Source of the DNA: Phoronis australis
Taxonomy: Eukaryota > Phoronida > Phoronidae
Reading direction: 5' to 3'
NCBI GenBank assembly: GCA_002633005.1
Contig: NMRA01000387.1
Coordinates: 239,681 to 303,680, forward strand
Length of the DNA stretch: 64,000 bases
Shown here: positions 36,499 through 48,307 of the stretch, in pieces
How the letters are laid out: every line of letters starts with the position of its first letter
Position numbering within the stretch: position 1 is the first letter of the stretch
Translations under genes and position numbers: made by a program
The notes under the pieces: generated by a model
The model's database searches: none
Told to the model about the DNA's origin: nothing
The model's input: the letters and a program-made list of their open reading frames with translations, nothing else

Positions 36499-37697
36499 GA
36501 TTCATAATCAACCATATACATACACCTAATGGTCAAAGCTTGTTACATGGATTGTCTGGCTAGAGAGCCATCTATTGAGGCATTCAAAATGATGTGGTGC
36601 CATCTTTTGGCAATTTTAGCATTGGATTCATGGGTGTGGATGTAATGATCTAAAATGGACCATTATCATATTTGCACACTTTCTTCAGTCTTTGCTTACT
36701 TTCATGTTAAATGTTCACTTATTTTGCACAAACATAAATCCCAAAAGTGTTGTTTTTGCACATTTCACACTTTGCCATAATTCTCCACTTATTTCACACG
36801 TTTATAATTGTCATTTTTCAAAAGCTGATTACTTTATTTCAAATAAAGAAAAATTTATCAAAAGTTATTTTACGATATCAACGCAGTACAAGCCATGTTA
36901 ATAATAGACTAAAATTTTCTGAATCTTTATTTTGGTGGGTAAATTTGACAAATAGACTTTCACTTGTTGATGGTATTGTGTGCTAAATACATGAAGTATT
37001 GTACCACTGGGGTTCAGAGTGTCAGTCAGATTCGTGAAGAATTTCCCAAAATAGGGCATCCAAAATGAGTGCCAATTTCTCGTGGTGCCCATGACTGTTA
37101 TTATGACAAATTGCTTTAGTGTGTAGTATGTTACTATGGAAACCTGGTTTTGCTATAAATTATCATTGTATGTCTTAATAATCCTATTTATTCTGGACAG
37201 GGCAGTGAGGTACCAGAGCTGCTACTGCAAGTTAATACGGACAATCATGCTTACTTGATTACTTCCAAATACTGAACAAGGCATCCTAAGCTTGGTTGTC
37301 GAAGTTCGTGTCAGGGTGTCCAATTAGACGCCCTCTGATGGCAATTTTTTCAAAAATCCTTAGAATTCATCGAAGTATGGTTAAGCTTCTTTGGCCACAA
37401 ATACAGATCATTCTCCAAAAATGCAAAAAGATTAACTTCATTTTTATCGTAGTTTGCGATGCCAATAGTTACTTACATGGGTCCTGGAAATTGAGAACTG
37501 GTATGGCGCTTGTTATTCAGTGGAGAAAATACAAAGTGCAGGACCCCTTTAAGGTTTCAGTGGTACAGTGAACTTTTTAAACAGTGAGAAAGGATAATTT
37601 CAGCAATTAGTGTCTTGCTCTATTTCTTTCAAACTCCACCACCTATACATTTGGGTTCTGGAGTTTGGTGTTAGAAATTGAAGTAACTATTTTTCAG

Positions 37698-37819
37698 TGA
37701 TCAAGACATACTTTATCGTTTCCCGGAAGAAAAAGACCTCGAACACTAGTGTATCTAGTCTGATGGACGCAGATGAAGAGGAAAAGGAGAAAGAGAACAA
37801 CAATCAGGATGGATCGCTG
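37698..37819 (+). CDS. ADCY9: ADCY9-like exon: C1a end and start of C1b linker
   Basis: The acceptor is ttttcag (37691-37697) and the donor is gtaaga from 37820. With the one base carried from the previous exon it reads VIKTYFIVSRKKKTSNTSVS, then a strongly acidic tail (DADEEEKEKENNN). VIKTYFIV is the last beta strand of the C1a cyclase fold, and the charged tail starts the cytosolic C1b linker that joins C1a to the second membrane block. The 122 bases plus one give 41 codons, so the exon ends in phase 0, which fits the next exon. Confidence 0.88.
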
Positions 37820-40800
37820 GTAAGATGACAAGCATGAACAGTTCCAGGTGCTTTGGTAATTCTTCAGTCGTTTCACCCAAATTAATACCCATTGCATTTT
37901 CTATTTTTCAAAAGTGTGGCTTCTTTGCGAAAACCAATCGTAATTTTGTCACGTGAATTTATCAAGTGAAAGCCCTGCTAAAGAAATCCGAAAGGCATGC
38001 TTTATGGGGTAGAATTTCCTTAATGTTTATTTTCGTTGAGAAATTTAAATCTTTTTTCTATCTTGTTGACTGTGCTTAACGGTCAAAGAATTATCATAAG
38101 TGTTTCTGGCTTTTGTTGAGCTTCTCTTGTGGCATATTGCATCTCTGGTTAGATTAGGTCATTAAGGAATGTGATCACGACACTAGCTCTCAATACCTCT
38201 TTTGTCATCACCATTGCCATTCCTGTAGTAGTGCTAGAAAGTTCTCTAGAGCACTGCTGCACTGTTTAATAAACTCCACTGGCCCTCTATTCTTTTGTTA
38301 ACTGTTATAAGTATGTCAGTTTTATGGACACTTATTGTTTAAATAGAGCTGGCATTCTTGTGATTATAGCCAACATATGGCAAAAATTACTGTTCAGCAT
38401 ACAATATGGTGGACAAGTATGATTTGATATTGTCTTGGCAATTTCTCAAAAAAGGATACACAAAAACTTGGCTTTACTGTTGACACAATTTGCACAGTCA
38501 CGGTGCACCTGTTATCACACTTCACTTGGTCAAAATTTAAGCATTTGTCACTGTCACCTTGAAAAGTTGGAAGGTGACAATTTCAACGATCACTTTGCAA
38601 AGCTAGGAGGATTGTCTTGGTGATGATAACCAAAGCAACTCTTGAAGGATTACAATCAAAATTAAAAATGTGAACTTTCTGCCTGGTGACACTTGTTGCC
38701 TTGGTAAGACATTTAATTCTATATTCGTGCTATTTTGCCAACGTAACAATATATTTTGACTAACTTTCTTTAGTCTGTATCTCTTTCCTACTTTTGAATC
38801 GACCTTCGTGTAACTTCCCTTGTTCCTTGTCTTGTGCTGAACACATTTCACCCAATGCTACTATGAACCCATCCTCTGCCAAAAGTCTTGAATTAGGCCA
38901 TTTACTGTCATAAAATGATCATCGAATTTACCCATACTCCAATACGAAATGATCTCTGGTTGTAAATTCACTAATTTACAAATTTCCGGTGCTTCGGTAT
39001 TTTGACGTATAGAGTTATGTTACGTGATGGGTAAAGTGAAGTAAAAAGATGTAGAATAAACATAAATAAGAAGATGGATTATATTTAAGACATGACCTGG
39101 TAAATTGACTTATCCCTTTGATCATTTTCACTGACAAGTTTTGCCTGATTACATGCGATAAGCAACTGTGCTTTCTTTCCAAGCATGTAAATCATTTCTA
39201 ATCTAAGTAAGGAACAAGTCGAGACAAGTTTTACTGCAGTAACTGGTCAAAATCAAAAGTTTGCCTTTTCGGCAGACGGTGGATTGGTTGCAGCTTAGTC
39301 TATTCAGTGGCAATAGATGAAGTCGCACCTTGTATTGAGTTCTCTGGTCTCACCCTTTTTTGTTACAATGTTTTTGTTCTCTGTTTTGTTTTAACTTTAC
39401 AGCCATTACTTAGCTGCCCCCTCTCAAGCCGGTGGTCTCTCAAGGTACACGCCTTTTACACACCGTCACAATTTCAGCCTTCAGTTTTGTCGGCCACTAA
39501 TCGACTGTTTCACACAACAATCAAAAATTGCTTAATCTCGAATTTGAAATTGTTTTCCTGATTCATTTCTAGTTGATACCGGATTTTGATCCTGGATGCT
39601 TTGGAGCAATAGTTCTCATTTTTTACAACAAATTGATTATGGCTAGTCGCACTTTGCGGTATGATGTCCTCATTTTAAACTGGATATATGAAAGCCTTAT
39701 TGAGCAGTTCTTCATAACGTGGCTATTATCTTGGGACAGCCCGTTTCATGCGAGGTGGCAAGTGTCACATGTTTTGATTGTCAAGAATTGATTAGAATTG
39801 TGAGATAAGGTCAGGTGACACTTCATGTTTTATATATAGCTCATTGGTATTGTTTTCAGCTTAATAGACCGCTTCATTCACATTTATCTTACCTTTAAGT
39901 TGAGCCATCTTCCGAAGTAGGCTTCAATAGATCACAAGTCAAATAATTTATTGTTTGGGGTCTGTTTCGTGAATAAGTGAATTAAGACTTCAAACAAATT
40001 GGTCCGTCACTCCCACTTCATAATTGCTGAAAAAGGGTTTAACAAAGTAATGAGATCGCGTTTTGTGAAATAGAACCCACGATTTCTCTTTCAGATTACA
40101 AAAAATCCAAGAGAGGGTAGTTATGTATTTGACTAGTAATCAGATTTCACATTTTCTCAGTACACCCCCATTGGACATCAGACTATAGGTTACAAGTCGA
40201 CGTTGTATGATACATTAAAATGAAGTTTGCTTTCCTTTTCAAAGTGACCTTCAAAACCAATAGCAAGGCTGAAATTGTGCACTGCTTTATATACTATTAA
40301 TACCACCCGAGTCTCTGGCAATGCACTGTATCACCCTAATTTGTTGTGCACTTACACATTCGTCTTGCATAAGAGTAATTTTAACCGATGACAGTTGCAG
40401 ATGAAAACTATATAAAACTATGGAGCTATTGCACGAAACTTCAATGTGAGACATGGCTTGTGTGTCATTTTATGCACCGTCGCGTGGTCTCAAGGAATAA
40501 CAAACTGTCAGTTCTTAGCAAGTAACCTAGAAACCACTTCATATGAAGCCCGCTTCTTGGAAATAGCACGGGGTTACAACCACCTCAAAGTCCCAGACAG
40601 TGTCATTTAGGTCAAGGTGAAGTCATATCTGAAAACTGGAGTATATCAAATTTATTTTGATTTACAGTGGTAAATCTTTGCGTTGAAACAATCATTGATC
40701 TCCTGCTGGTCCTTATGTATCTAGGAAGGCTTACTCTTGATCTTTAAAATCTTCAATAAAGCGTTCACCTGAAAAAATGAACCAGAGGTGTCGTTGCGCA

Positions 40801-43732
40801 GGACTTGCATAGCTACCTGACTTGGTTGTGTCTTATTTTGGAACTTGTTTATTTTTTTGTTTACGAGTATGTTGTCTGTCGATCCTCTTGAATGTAAACC
40901 ACTTGTCTGCCAGATGGCGCGGATAAAAATCAAAGTAGACGAAAAAATTGCTGTCGTGATGAATGTATTAATTTCAGAGTTTATTTTTACATTAAATACT
41001 CCACACTTTTTCTCACATTATGGTAACCAATCACTTTCATTTCTGAGGAACAGATTTCTTGAAAAACGTCTCAAATAGTATAAAGTAAAGCCACGAAACT
41101 ATTCAGTCTTATAAGTAATGAAGACTTTGACATTTCTTGAAGAAAACGGATGTCATGATTTTTAACTGCCGAGTTCTCGGACTTACGTGGTGTCCACACA
41201 AAGTGTTACCCTAGAACAACTTGAGCTTGTGCAACTTACCCCACTTTAAGTGGAGCGTCCATGCACACATATCAGATAACTGGTACATGTTTTCGCTCTG
41301 TGTATCAAAATGAACAGCTAATGCGAATGTGGTGGCTGGTAACTGCTTCCACTTTGCCCTAGGTTTGCGGCCAAACGGCAATTAGAAGTGGTGTTAGTTA
41401 CCTTATAACAAGTTACCCTACCTTGATAAGGTGGGGTAAGTTGTCACAACTGGGGTAAGTTGCACTAGTTTAAATGGCATTCACACAGCACTAAACCTAG
41501 CGACAACTCATTCCAGTAGTAACTTGTTCTAGGGCAAGTCTGTGTGTGGACGGGACTTAAAAAACTTTAAAAAAAAACGGGTACACTTTTAGGTTATGAA
41601 ATGAAGAAGGGAATTTGCAATTTTCATTGTAAAAATGATGTTTGTGACAAATTCAACTGTTTACAGTGCTTTACTTTGTGTACTAATGCAATCTTTTGAT
41701 AACAACCACCTGGGCATTATTTACGTAATCATAATAAGCTCCTGTGATCATCAAGGGTTTTAAAAGATGTAAAGTTTTATCTGTTTACTTAAAATAGAAA
41801 CTTAAGAACATGCGATGCACTTATATGCAAACTTCCGATAAAAGCTCTTTGATGTTTGATTCAACCCTCATTTTGGAACTCTCAGTCACTAGCCCGTGGG
41901 CTTATATCCGAGTGGGTATGCGATTTTCAAATGGATGCTCAGCAGTGTTGTCTTTGTATTTGCCTGACTGAATGCATGAGAATTGTGTCACTTAACCTTG
42001 TTACGGTAAAAATTCTCCAACTTGAGGCTGAAAAATTGATTGAATAATTTCGCTTTATGTTGAAGTTTGTATCATATTTTAGAAATAGGTTATAGTGACT
42101 GTACGGAATTCAAGGAGTAAAATCAAGTATAAACTGTTCACTTCGATGTTAAACACAATGGAGACCTATTGAAATGTTGCGTTGCCCACTTGTTGGGTGA
42201 TTTAGGACCTTTAAAGTCTATTTTTAGACTCACTTAATACAAAATGCAGATAAACATGATGACTGTGCCAACATTGCAAATGTCCTGAATCTTCAGAATC
42301 AAGAAAATTCAATTTTTGCCTTAAATTTCAGTGTCCAAATTTTAGAAACAGTCCCAGTCTGGAGAATGTTTACTATATTCTGTAATTTATTGAGAATGGT
42401 CTTCGTTGTGCTTTATCATGGTAAATAGTCCTGGTTTTTCATCTTGCTCTCTGAAATATACTGATATTACTCTTTATGGTGTGTCGTCGTCCAATGAGGG
42501 ACAGTTTACTGCCACTTCTTAAAAGTAGTCATGAAAATGCGCTCTCTATCATTCACTCCTGTTGTCCAAAATGGCAGTCTTCAGTGAAGTCCTTATTGTC
42601 AGAGGCAGCATTTGAAGCTCCAATAAACATGTCATCTGTAGTTATTGCCAGTGTGGTAATAGCCACTTACAGGTGTCCCACATTTTAAGAACGAGTTTCC
42701 CCTATTGACTAACATGCATCAAACTGGTTCTCAAAGTCTGGGGGCCCCCCTGTATGTGACTATTACTAGTAGTGCTTTAGACCTTTAACTGTTATAAAGA
42801 CCGATCTCTGTTGTCTTATTCCTTACTCACATTAGAAGAAATTTCTGGGCTTGGGAAAAACTGACCTTTCGGTATTGTTTTAAACCAGGAGTGTTTTTTG
42901 AAATGTGACTTAGTCTTAAGACAGACATTTGGTCTTACACTCCACATTACAATTTCCGACAAATTATGAGATCTCACTTGATCAAAAGTGCATAGTATCA
43001 GAGAATATACACATGATAGTTGCTGCGATAATTTCATATGAATTATTTTATTTGCTGCTTTTGTGCTTACTGTGCTAAACCTTTATTCACCAATTGTGAA
43101 GTGAAAGCGTAAGACCAAATTTATGTCATAAATCTTAGCTCACTTTCTTGAAAGGGACTTCCAGCTCAGAAAGTTGGCTTTGTGTGTGTGTGTCTTCTTA
43201 TGTGCCAAAAGCAAAAGGTGTACGAAATAAGCTTTTTCTGTTACCAAAATCCAGGGTTGCTATTTGGCCTGTTGGCCATGATACTTTTGTCGCATTAAAT
43301 GACCAACCAGGTGAAGCTAATTTTTTGAGTCTTGTCCCAAGCATAACAAGGTGTCAATTCTTCCAAATGCCACGCAGCTAGAAATGACAAATGACGTTGA
43401 GACCAGGCGTCTGTATAATGACAAGTGATTTGGTGTCGTGATCTTGCTTCACAATTGCTGAATAAAAGATAGCAAATTAAGTATGAGCGTGTCACAGTGT
43501 AGGAATTATTTATAGAAATTATCTCACTCAGTAAGTAGCAGTTATGTGTGTATCCTAGGAGGCTTTGCACTTTAGCTCAGAAATGGGCGTGTGGAGCCTG
43601 AGGCCAAATTTAAGTCCTTAAGTCACTAAATGAAACAGTCCCCTGAATAAAGCAGCCAAAACGTTCTAAATATCAAGTTGAAATTTGGAACCAAGTAATT
43701 AATTTGTTTTAATCATCTCTTTTGTCTCGCAG
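37820..43732 (+). other. ADCY9 intron with one MITE
   Basis: A 5.9-kb intron. It holds the 369-bp inverted-repeat element at 41186-41554 and otherwise AT-rich sequence with no recognised gene. The phrase 'ctggttctcaaag' at 42724 resembles hAT termini. Confidence 0.7.
41186..41554. mobile_element. 369-bp MITE with ~33-bp imperfect terminal inverted repeats
   Basis: The left end cgtggtgtccacacaaag...accctagaacaa and the right end (reverse complement cccgtccacacacag...gccctagaacaa) match imperfectly. ACTTA flanks both ends (41181-41185 and 41555-41559), a possible 5-bp target duplication. Inside, 'caacttacccca' phrases occur in both orientations, so the whole element folds back on itself. The superfamily is not clear. 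Confidence 0.65.
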
Positions 43733-43807
43733 GAGTCGACAAGCAACAAAGTCTCCCCTGAAACACCTTCCACGGACCACGTGTTGGAGCTGAATGACAA
43801 GTCCAAA
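43733..43807 (+). CDS. ADCY9: ADCY9-like exon: C1b linker
   Basis: A 75-bp exon, 25 codons in phase 0 at both ends, between the acceptor tctcgcag (43725-43732) and the donor gtaagt (43808 on). It encodes ESTSNKVSPETPSTDHVLEL then NDKSK, a hydrophilic Ser/Thr-rich peptide typical of the poorly conserved cytosolic C1b linker. Because the length is a multiple of three and both phases are 0, it could be skipped without breaking the frame. The identification rests on good splice sites and frame continuity with the neighbours rather than on sequence similarity. Confidence 0.8.
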
Positions 43808-43931
43808 GTAAGTGAACTCTGTGTTGGTCAGAGGGGCCGCCAAAGGCGTGACCAAAGGCATGGCCAATAGCGTGGCATTTGATGGAAAGCGATGCTTCAT
43901 TTTGACATTTCTGAACCTATGTTACTGATAG

Positions 43932-44190
43932 CTGATGATGCAGATGTTGAATGACGACGATGACAAAGATGAGGATGACAGTCAGGATGACGGTGTTGAT
44001 GATGATAACAAAGATCACAATGATCATTGATGGTGATAATGATGATCATGGTGACGATGACGGCGACGATGATTATGATGATGGTGTTCATGATGATAAC
44101 AATGATGATGTTGATGACGATGATGGCAATCAGTTTGACGGTGTGGATGATGAGGGCAGTGTTATTGATGATGATGGCAATCATGACAGT
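43932..44190. repeat. Degenerate (GAT)n tract in an ADCY9 intron
   Basis: About 260 bp dominated by gat/gac triplets begins 125 bp after the exon ending at 43807. It leaves an Asp-rich open frame on plus (43951-44274) and an Ile/Val-rich one on minus. The low complexity and lack of splice signals make it a microsatellite, not an exon. Confidence 0.85.
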
Positions 44191-44804
44191 TTTGATGACA
44201 ACATCACCTTGGTGCAAAGCCGTATACTAATTACACAGCTTTCCGCCTATGTGGGTAAAAAACTGACCAGATAAAATTTGACACAAAATTAGTGTCATTA
44301 AAAACTACACTCATCCTTGAGTAAACTAAATTATTTATCACTGTTGGAAAACTAGCTGTATATTCCAGGATGCGTAGAAGTAGGCCGATAGTCTCGGTAC
44401 ACGTAGAAGTGACCCAAAAGATAAACGCATCATCTGCATTGAAACCCCTTGTAGTGACGGATGTTGTCCTTAGCGTCTGAATTCATTTCGCTTTTGTATG
44501 GGGACTATTGGCCAGCTACTACATAGCCTGCAGCGTTATCAGAATCTGCTGACTCCAGACTTGGAGCATAATGAACACAAGGTACAATGCTCGTCGGGGG
44601 TAACGAGCTGGGTGCTTCATTGGGATCACAAAATCATGGGGGGAAGGCTTTTACCTGAACATGAAATATTATTTCTCTGCGCAAGTAATGCAAGATTTGG
44701 CTCTAACTCTGTTATGCGAGTTTCGTACATTTTATGAGCTGAAATTTGCATTTACCAAGATACTAGTGCTCTCTGTATGTATTGGAATGATGCGTTATCG
44801 TTGG

Positions 44805-44891
44805 TTGGCGTTGTCGTGGGTGGGTGTTATCATGAGCTTGTGTTATCGTGGGTATGTGTTGTCATGGGTGTATGTTGTCGTGAGTGGATGT
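44805..44891. repeat. Short degenerate minisatellite (~20-bp unit)
   Basis: Four or so units resembling gttgtcgtgggtgkrtgtta lie in tandem within the intron. Confidence 0.7.
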
Positions 44892-45298
44892 TATGCTGAA
44901 AATGGATGCTGGCCTGGATGAACAGGAAAGCTCGGAATCCTAATTGTATATGATTGTAGTTTCTAGTTTCAAAGTTGAAGGTTGGATTTCAAGCCTTGGT
45001 CTCACGATTATAGTCATGCGCTGGTATTGTAAGACGAGTTGGCTGTTGCTGATCTCAACATTGAGGCTATGTATTCCAGTTTAGACATGGGATTGAAACT
45101 TGAAATTAAAGTCACTGAATGCAAAGTTGGGTTATGCGCTTATCTATGTTCAAGTAAAGTATTTGGTGATGTAGTCAAAAACTAGAGCAATATATTCAAA
45201 TGAAATTGGAATCGGAAATGGAATTTGGTGATTGGATTTTATACCCTAGTGCTTTTTTCTATGCTTGTATTTAACAGCCAAGGATATTTTCTTTCCAG

Positions 45299-45407
45299 TA
45301 CACGGACACAAATGGTGTCGCCACAGCAACGTTATTACGTCAACGACAGAGTGGTTTCTTTGCTGCCAGTGATATGGAGTTGGACAATCCATCAGACGAC
45401 AGTACAG
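45299..45407 (+). CDS. ADCY9: ADCY9-like exon: C1b linker
   Basis: The acceptor is ctttccag (45291-45298) and the donor is gtacct from 45408. The exon starts in phase 0 and encodes YTDTNGVATATLLRQRQSGF, then FAASDMELDNPSDDST, ending with one base that pairs with CG of the next exon to make Ala. The peptide belongs to the cytosolic linker before the second membrane block. The RQRQSGFF stretch sits where vertebrate ADCY9 has its own conserved linker segment, but I cannot align it with confidence. The frame fits on both sides. Confidence 0.85.
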
Positions 45408-45680
45408 GTACCTTAGTTTTCAAATAGACTGGGAAGTTTCCACGGGACTTTTCTGGACATCGTAAATGCATGTTATGCTATTTTAGAGAGCTGTTCAGCA
45501 ACAAAATGGATTTTTTCGCAACAAAAACAGCACTGTTGTCAAAGTATACTTCACGATTATGTTCACAATTGTTTTAATTTTTGTGCACAGAAAGCAGGAT
45601 TGCTGTAAGATGATACCAGATTTAAAACTTTAAATAGCCATTTTTGAAAAATTGGTAATAACCAACATCATGCGTTCTAA

Positions 45681-46375
45681 GGGCTGTTCCAGCAAAATCT
45701 GTGTGGGAGGGGNGGTATTTTTTGTCCTGTTAATGTTGACAGGTTGGTTACTTCAGCCCTCAAAACTCAAAACAAGCCAATACAAAAAAGCCCATATTGC
45801 TTGTGAACAGAGTGCAATATGTTCACTAAGCCATTAATCAAGTCATGGGCAACTTGATTTGAGCCAACTGTTTGTCTGCAGTCCTATTGAATTGAAAAGT
45901 TATGCAACACTAAACTGGTGTTAACACATATAAGAAAATTGATGATTTCTAAATAAAAATTATGAGGAGTAAGATAAACAAGTTCCAATATTCACTTAAC
46001 ATAGAAGTATAAAAGATATCGTGGAGGCAGTTTGAGAATCATAGATCCTTATAATTGAAAAAAATGTTCATTGAAATTATAGACACATGCTGAACAGAGA
46101 CACCTGGTGGCTGCCAAAAGTATTGCTCACAGGCTACTTTAGTTTTTGACAATATTGGACAAGACAACTAGTTCATGTCTGTCAATCATCTAAGTTCTTA
46201 ACAGGTCCTCCTGGAGGCAGTTTGTTTGCAAGTGTTGGATTTTATATTTTAACCTATTAAAAATAATTAAAAAATTATGGGTCATGGGTTGGAGAAATAA
46301 ATGAAAAATATGGGCGGTGGGTACAAAATAAAAGTGCCTTCCCCCCCTCCCATACAGATTTTACTGGAACAGCCC
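45681..46375. mobile_element. PIF/Harbinger-type non-autonomous element (695 bp)
   Basis: The ends GGGCTGTTCCAGCAAAATCT at 45681 and, in reverse complement, GGGCTGTTCCAGTAAAATCT at 46375 are inverted repeats of about 32 bp that continue into a G-run. TAA flanks both ends (45678-45680 and 46376-46378). A 3-bp TWA target duplication with GG-starting termini is the signature of PIF/Harbinger elements. No transposase is visible. The single N at 45713 falls just inside the left terminus. The element sits in the ADCY9 intron before the last exon. Confidence 0.7.
45713..45713. other. Single-N position
   Basis: One N lies in a G-run at the left end of the Harbinger-type element. The flanks are not duplicated, so this may be an unresolved homopolymer rather than a contig overlap. 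Confidence 0.8.
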
Positions 46376-47269
46376 TAACATCTCAAGGTGTAAGATCTGT
46401 CGTAAAATTTGATTCTGTAGGAGAAGGGAGATTCATAGGCAGCTTGAGAAGATGCCAGGGGGCCCAGGCCCCCTACGGACTTGACCAAATTAAATTATAG
46501 AAAATAGTGCCATAGAATGTCGTTTTAGGACCCTTGCTAACATTTTCCATGGAAAATTGTGGTTGGGACCACCCCTACAACATCTTCAATCTGCCTGTGA
46601 GATTTTCAAAATGGTCAAAAGTTACCCTGCAGTTACTCTTTTTTATTACTTTGACTGGAAGGACTAATTATAACAAATTGAGTATCAACCATCAAAAACA
46701 TAGTTTTTTTAATGTGCAAACACAGTGGATGTGGGGATGGGTTAATATGTCAGCTTCCAATTTCGTGACAGAAAAAGATTCCTACTCGCCATTTTCCCAA
46801 AACTGGCGACTTTGTTATCCAAAAGTCATTTTTAGACCAAATATTTGCCAAAATGTTGAACACAATCCTTGTTTGTTATTGGTTTGCGTGTAAATGACAT
46901 ACCCTGCTTGTGACTTTAGTGATCATGCAACATAGTGACTCAATTTCAAGCCAGTATCACTGATAGCTAGATCTATATGTGAATTTTAATATGTACTGTT
47001 GACTATTACATGAACAACGGGACTTAGAATTATAAAGAAGCGCTTAAACCATACTTCAAGTGACCAGTCACACACTAACAACCCTTGAATACAGTACATG
47101 CCTAAAATAATCTAAGTGACCCGGAATTCTCCATCATTACTGATAAGCACAATCCCTGTTACGACTGTTGTGTGCAAGCTTCAAGCCTATCTTCAACGGT
47201 AACACCTGTAAATTCGGTTTCTACACTATGTTAAGACCATCGCTCTGAGCCAACTAGTGCCATAAATTG

Positions 47270-47490
47270 CCAAATGTAATGAACTGCAAAGCGTATTGGT
47301 TTGTTTTTGTCTACGTCATCGCGAGAATCACCTTTTAATTCAAACAGCTTTTGAATAACACCTGCACGCAATGGTGTTCTATTCAGACCACAATTCAATA
47401 CAATTGTTGTCTACCTTTTGTTGTTTGTGCTGGGATCTCGTGGTGACGCAACATGGCACGAAAAGGTAGCTTCACCTATCATTAGACGGG
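47270..47490 (-). repeat. Dispersed repeat R2, minus orientation
   Basis: This is the reverse-complement copy of 19131-19345, in the last ADCY9 intron. Similarity covers about 210 bp with scattered substitutions and short indels. Confidence 0.8.
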
Positions 47491-48307
47491 CTTACACTTG
47501 CGCGATTGTACTCTCGTTTTCTTATTTTACTAAGGCTTTGTGAGGACTATCTGGTTAGCCCAATACATGTAAAATAACAAAATTCCATTAAAGTTAATAT
47601 GCTTTAATTCACAATAAAAGTACCTTGAATGAGCCCATCACGACTGGTTGTGACGAGTCATCACCTGTCCCGACGAGGAAACTATTTTGTCCGATTGTTT
47701 TTGGCGTGTTGGTGTACTGTGTATAAAGATGTTGTTCACTTTAAGGAAACTTAAAATGCTATTCAGTAAATGATTTTAAAACTAATTTGCATTCCTAAGG
47801 ATGGATTCAGAACCATGGCCAGAGATGAAGTCTGACAATGGGGAGACGTAGGGGGCTCTGTATAATCCTCCATTGCAGTTATAATACAAAAATGATCACC
47901 GCCTGCTGGAAACCCAATTTAGACCACTCTCTGCTATAAAACATCTTTAGTTACCTTGTTCTTTACTCAACTGAGAAATAATTCCTGTTTTTGGAAACTT
48001 TGTTATTGTCTGAAACTATGTTTGGCAGATGAAAAACTGAGTCCTTGAGCCTAGTTCTAAGCAATAACAAACTATAGGTTCATTTCAGGCACAAGAATTG
48101 TTATATAAGAAGGATGGGTTTTCCACAGCCAGAAATAACCTCTAGTTTGAGTAAGGAAATATTTGAGGCCAATTTTTTAATGGCACTTTGTTTGAATCAA
48201 AAGTTTATGATGTATGATGAGTTTACGGTAGCTTTAATATGTAATATGCTTAGTTTTCTTGTTGCTATTAATGACCTGTTACCGTCATGTGTCACTTTCT
48301 GTTGCAG

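Noticed and set aside
43951-44274. Asp-rich open frame of 107 codons (with an Ile-rich frame on the other strand)
   Set aside because: It is a by-product of the (GAT)n tract in an intron. There are no splice sites and no complexity beyond the triplet.
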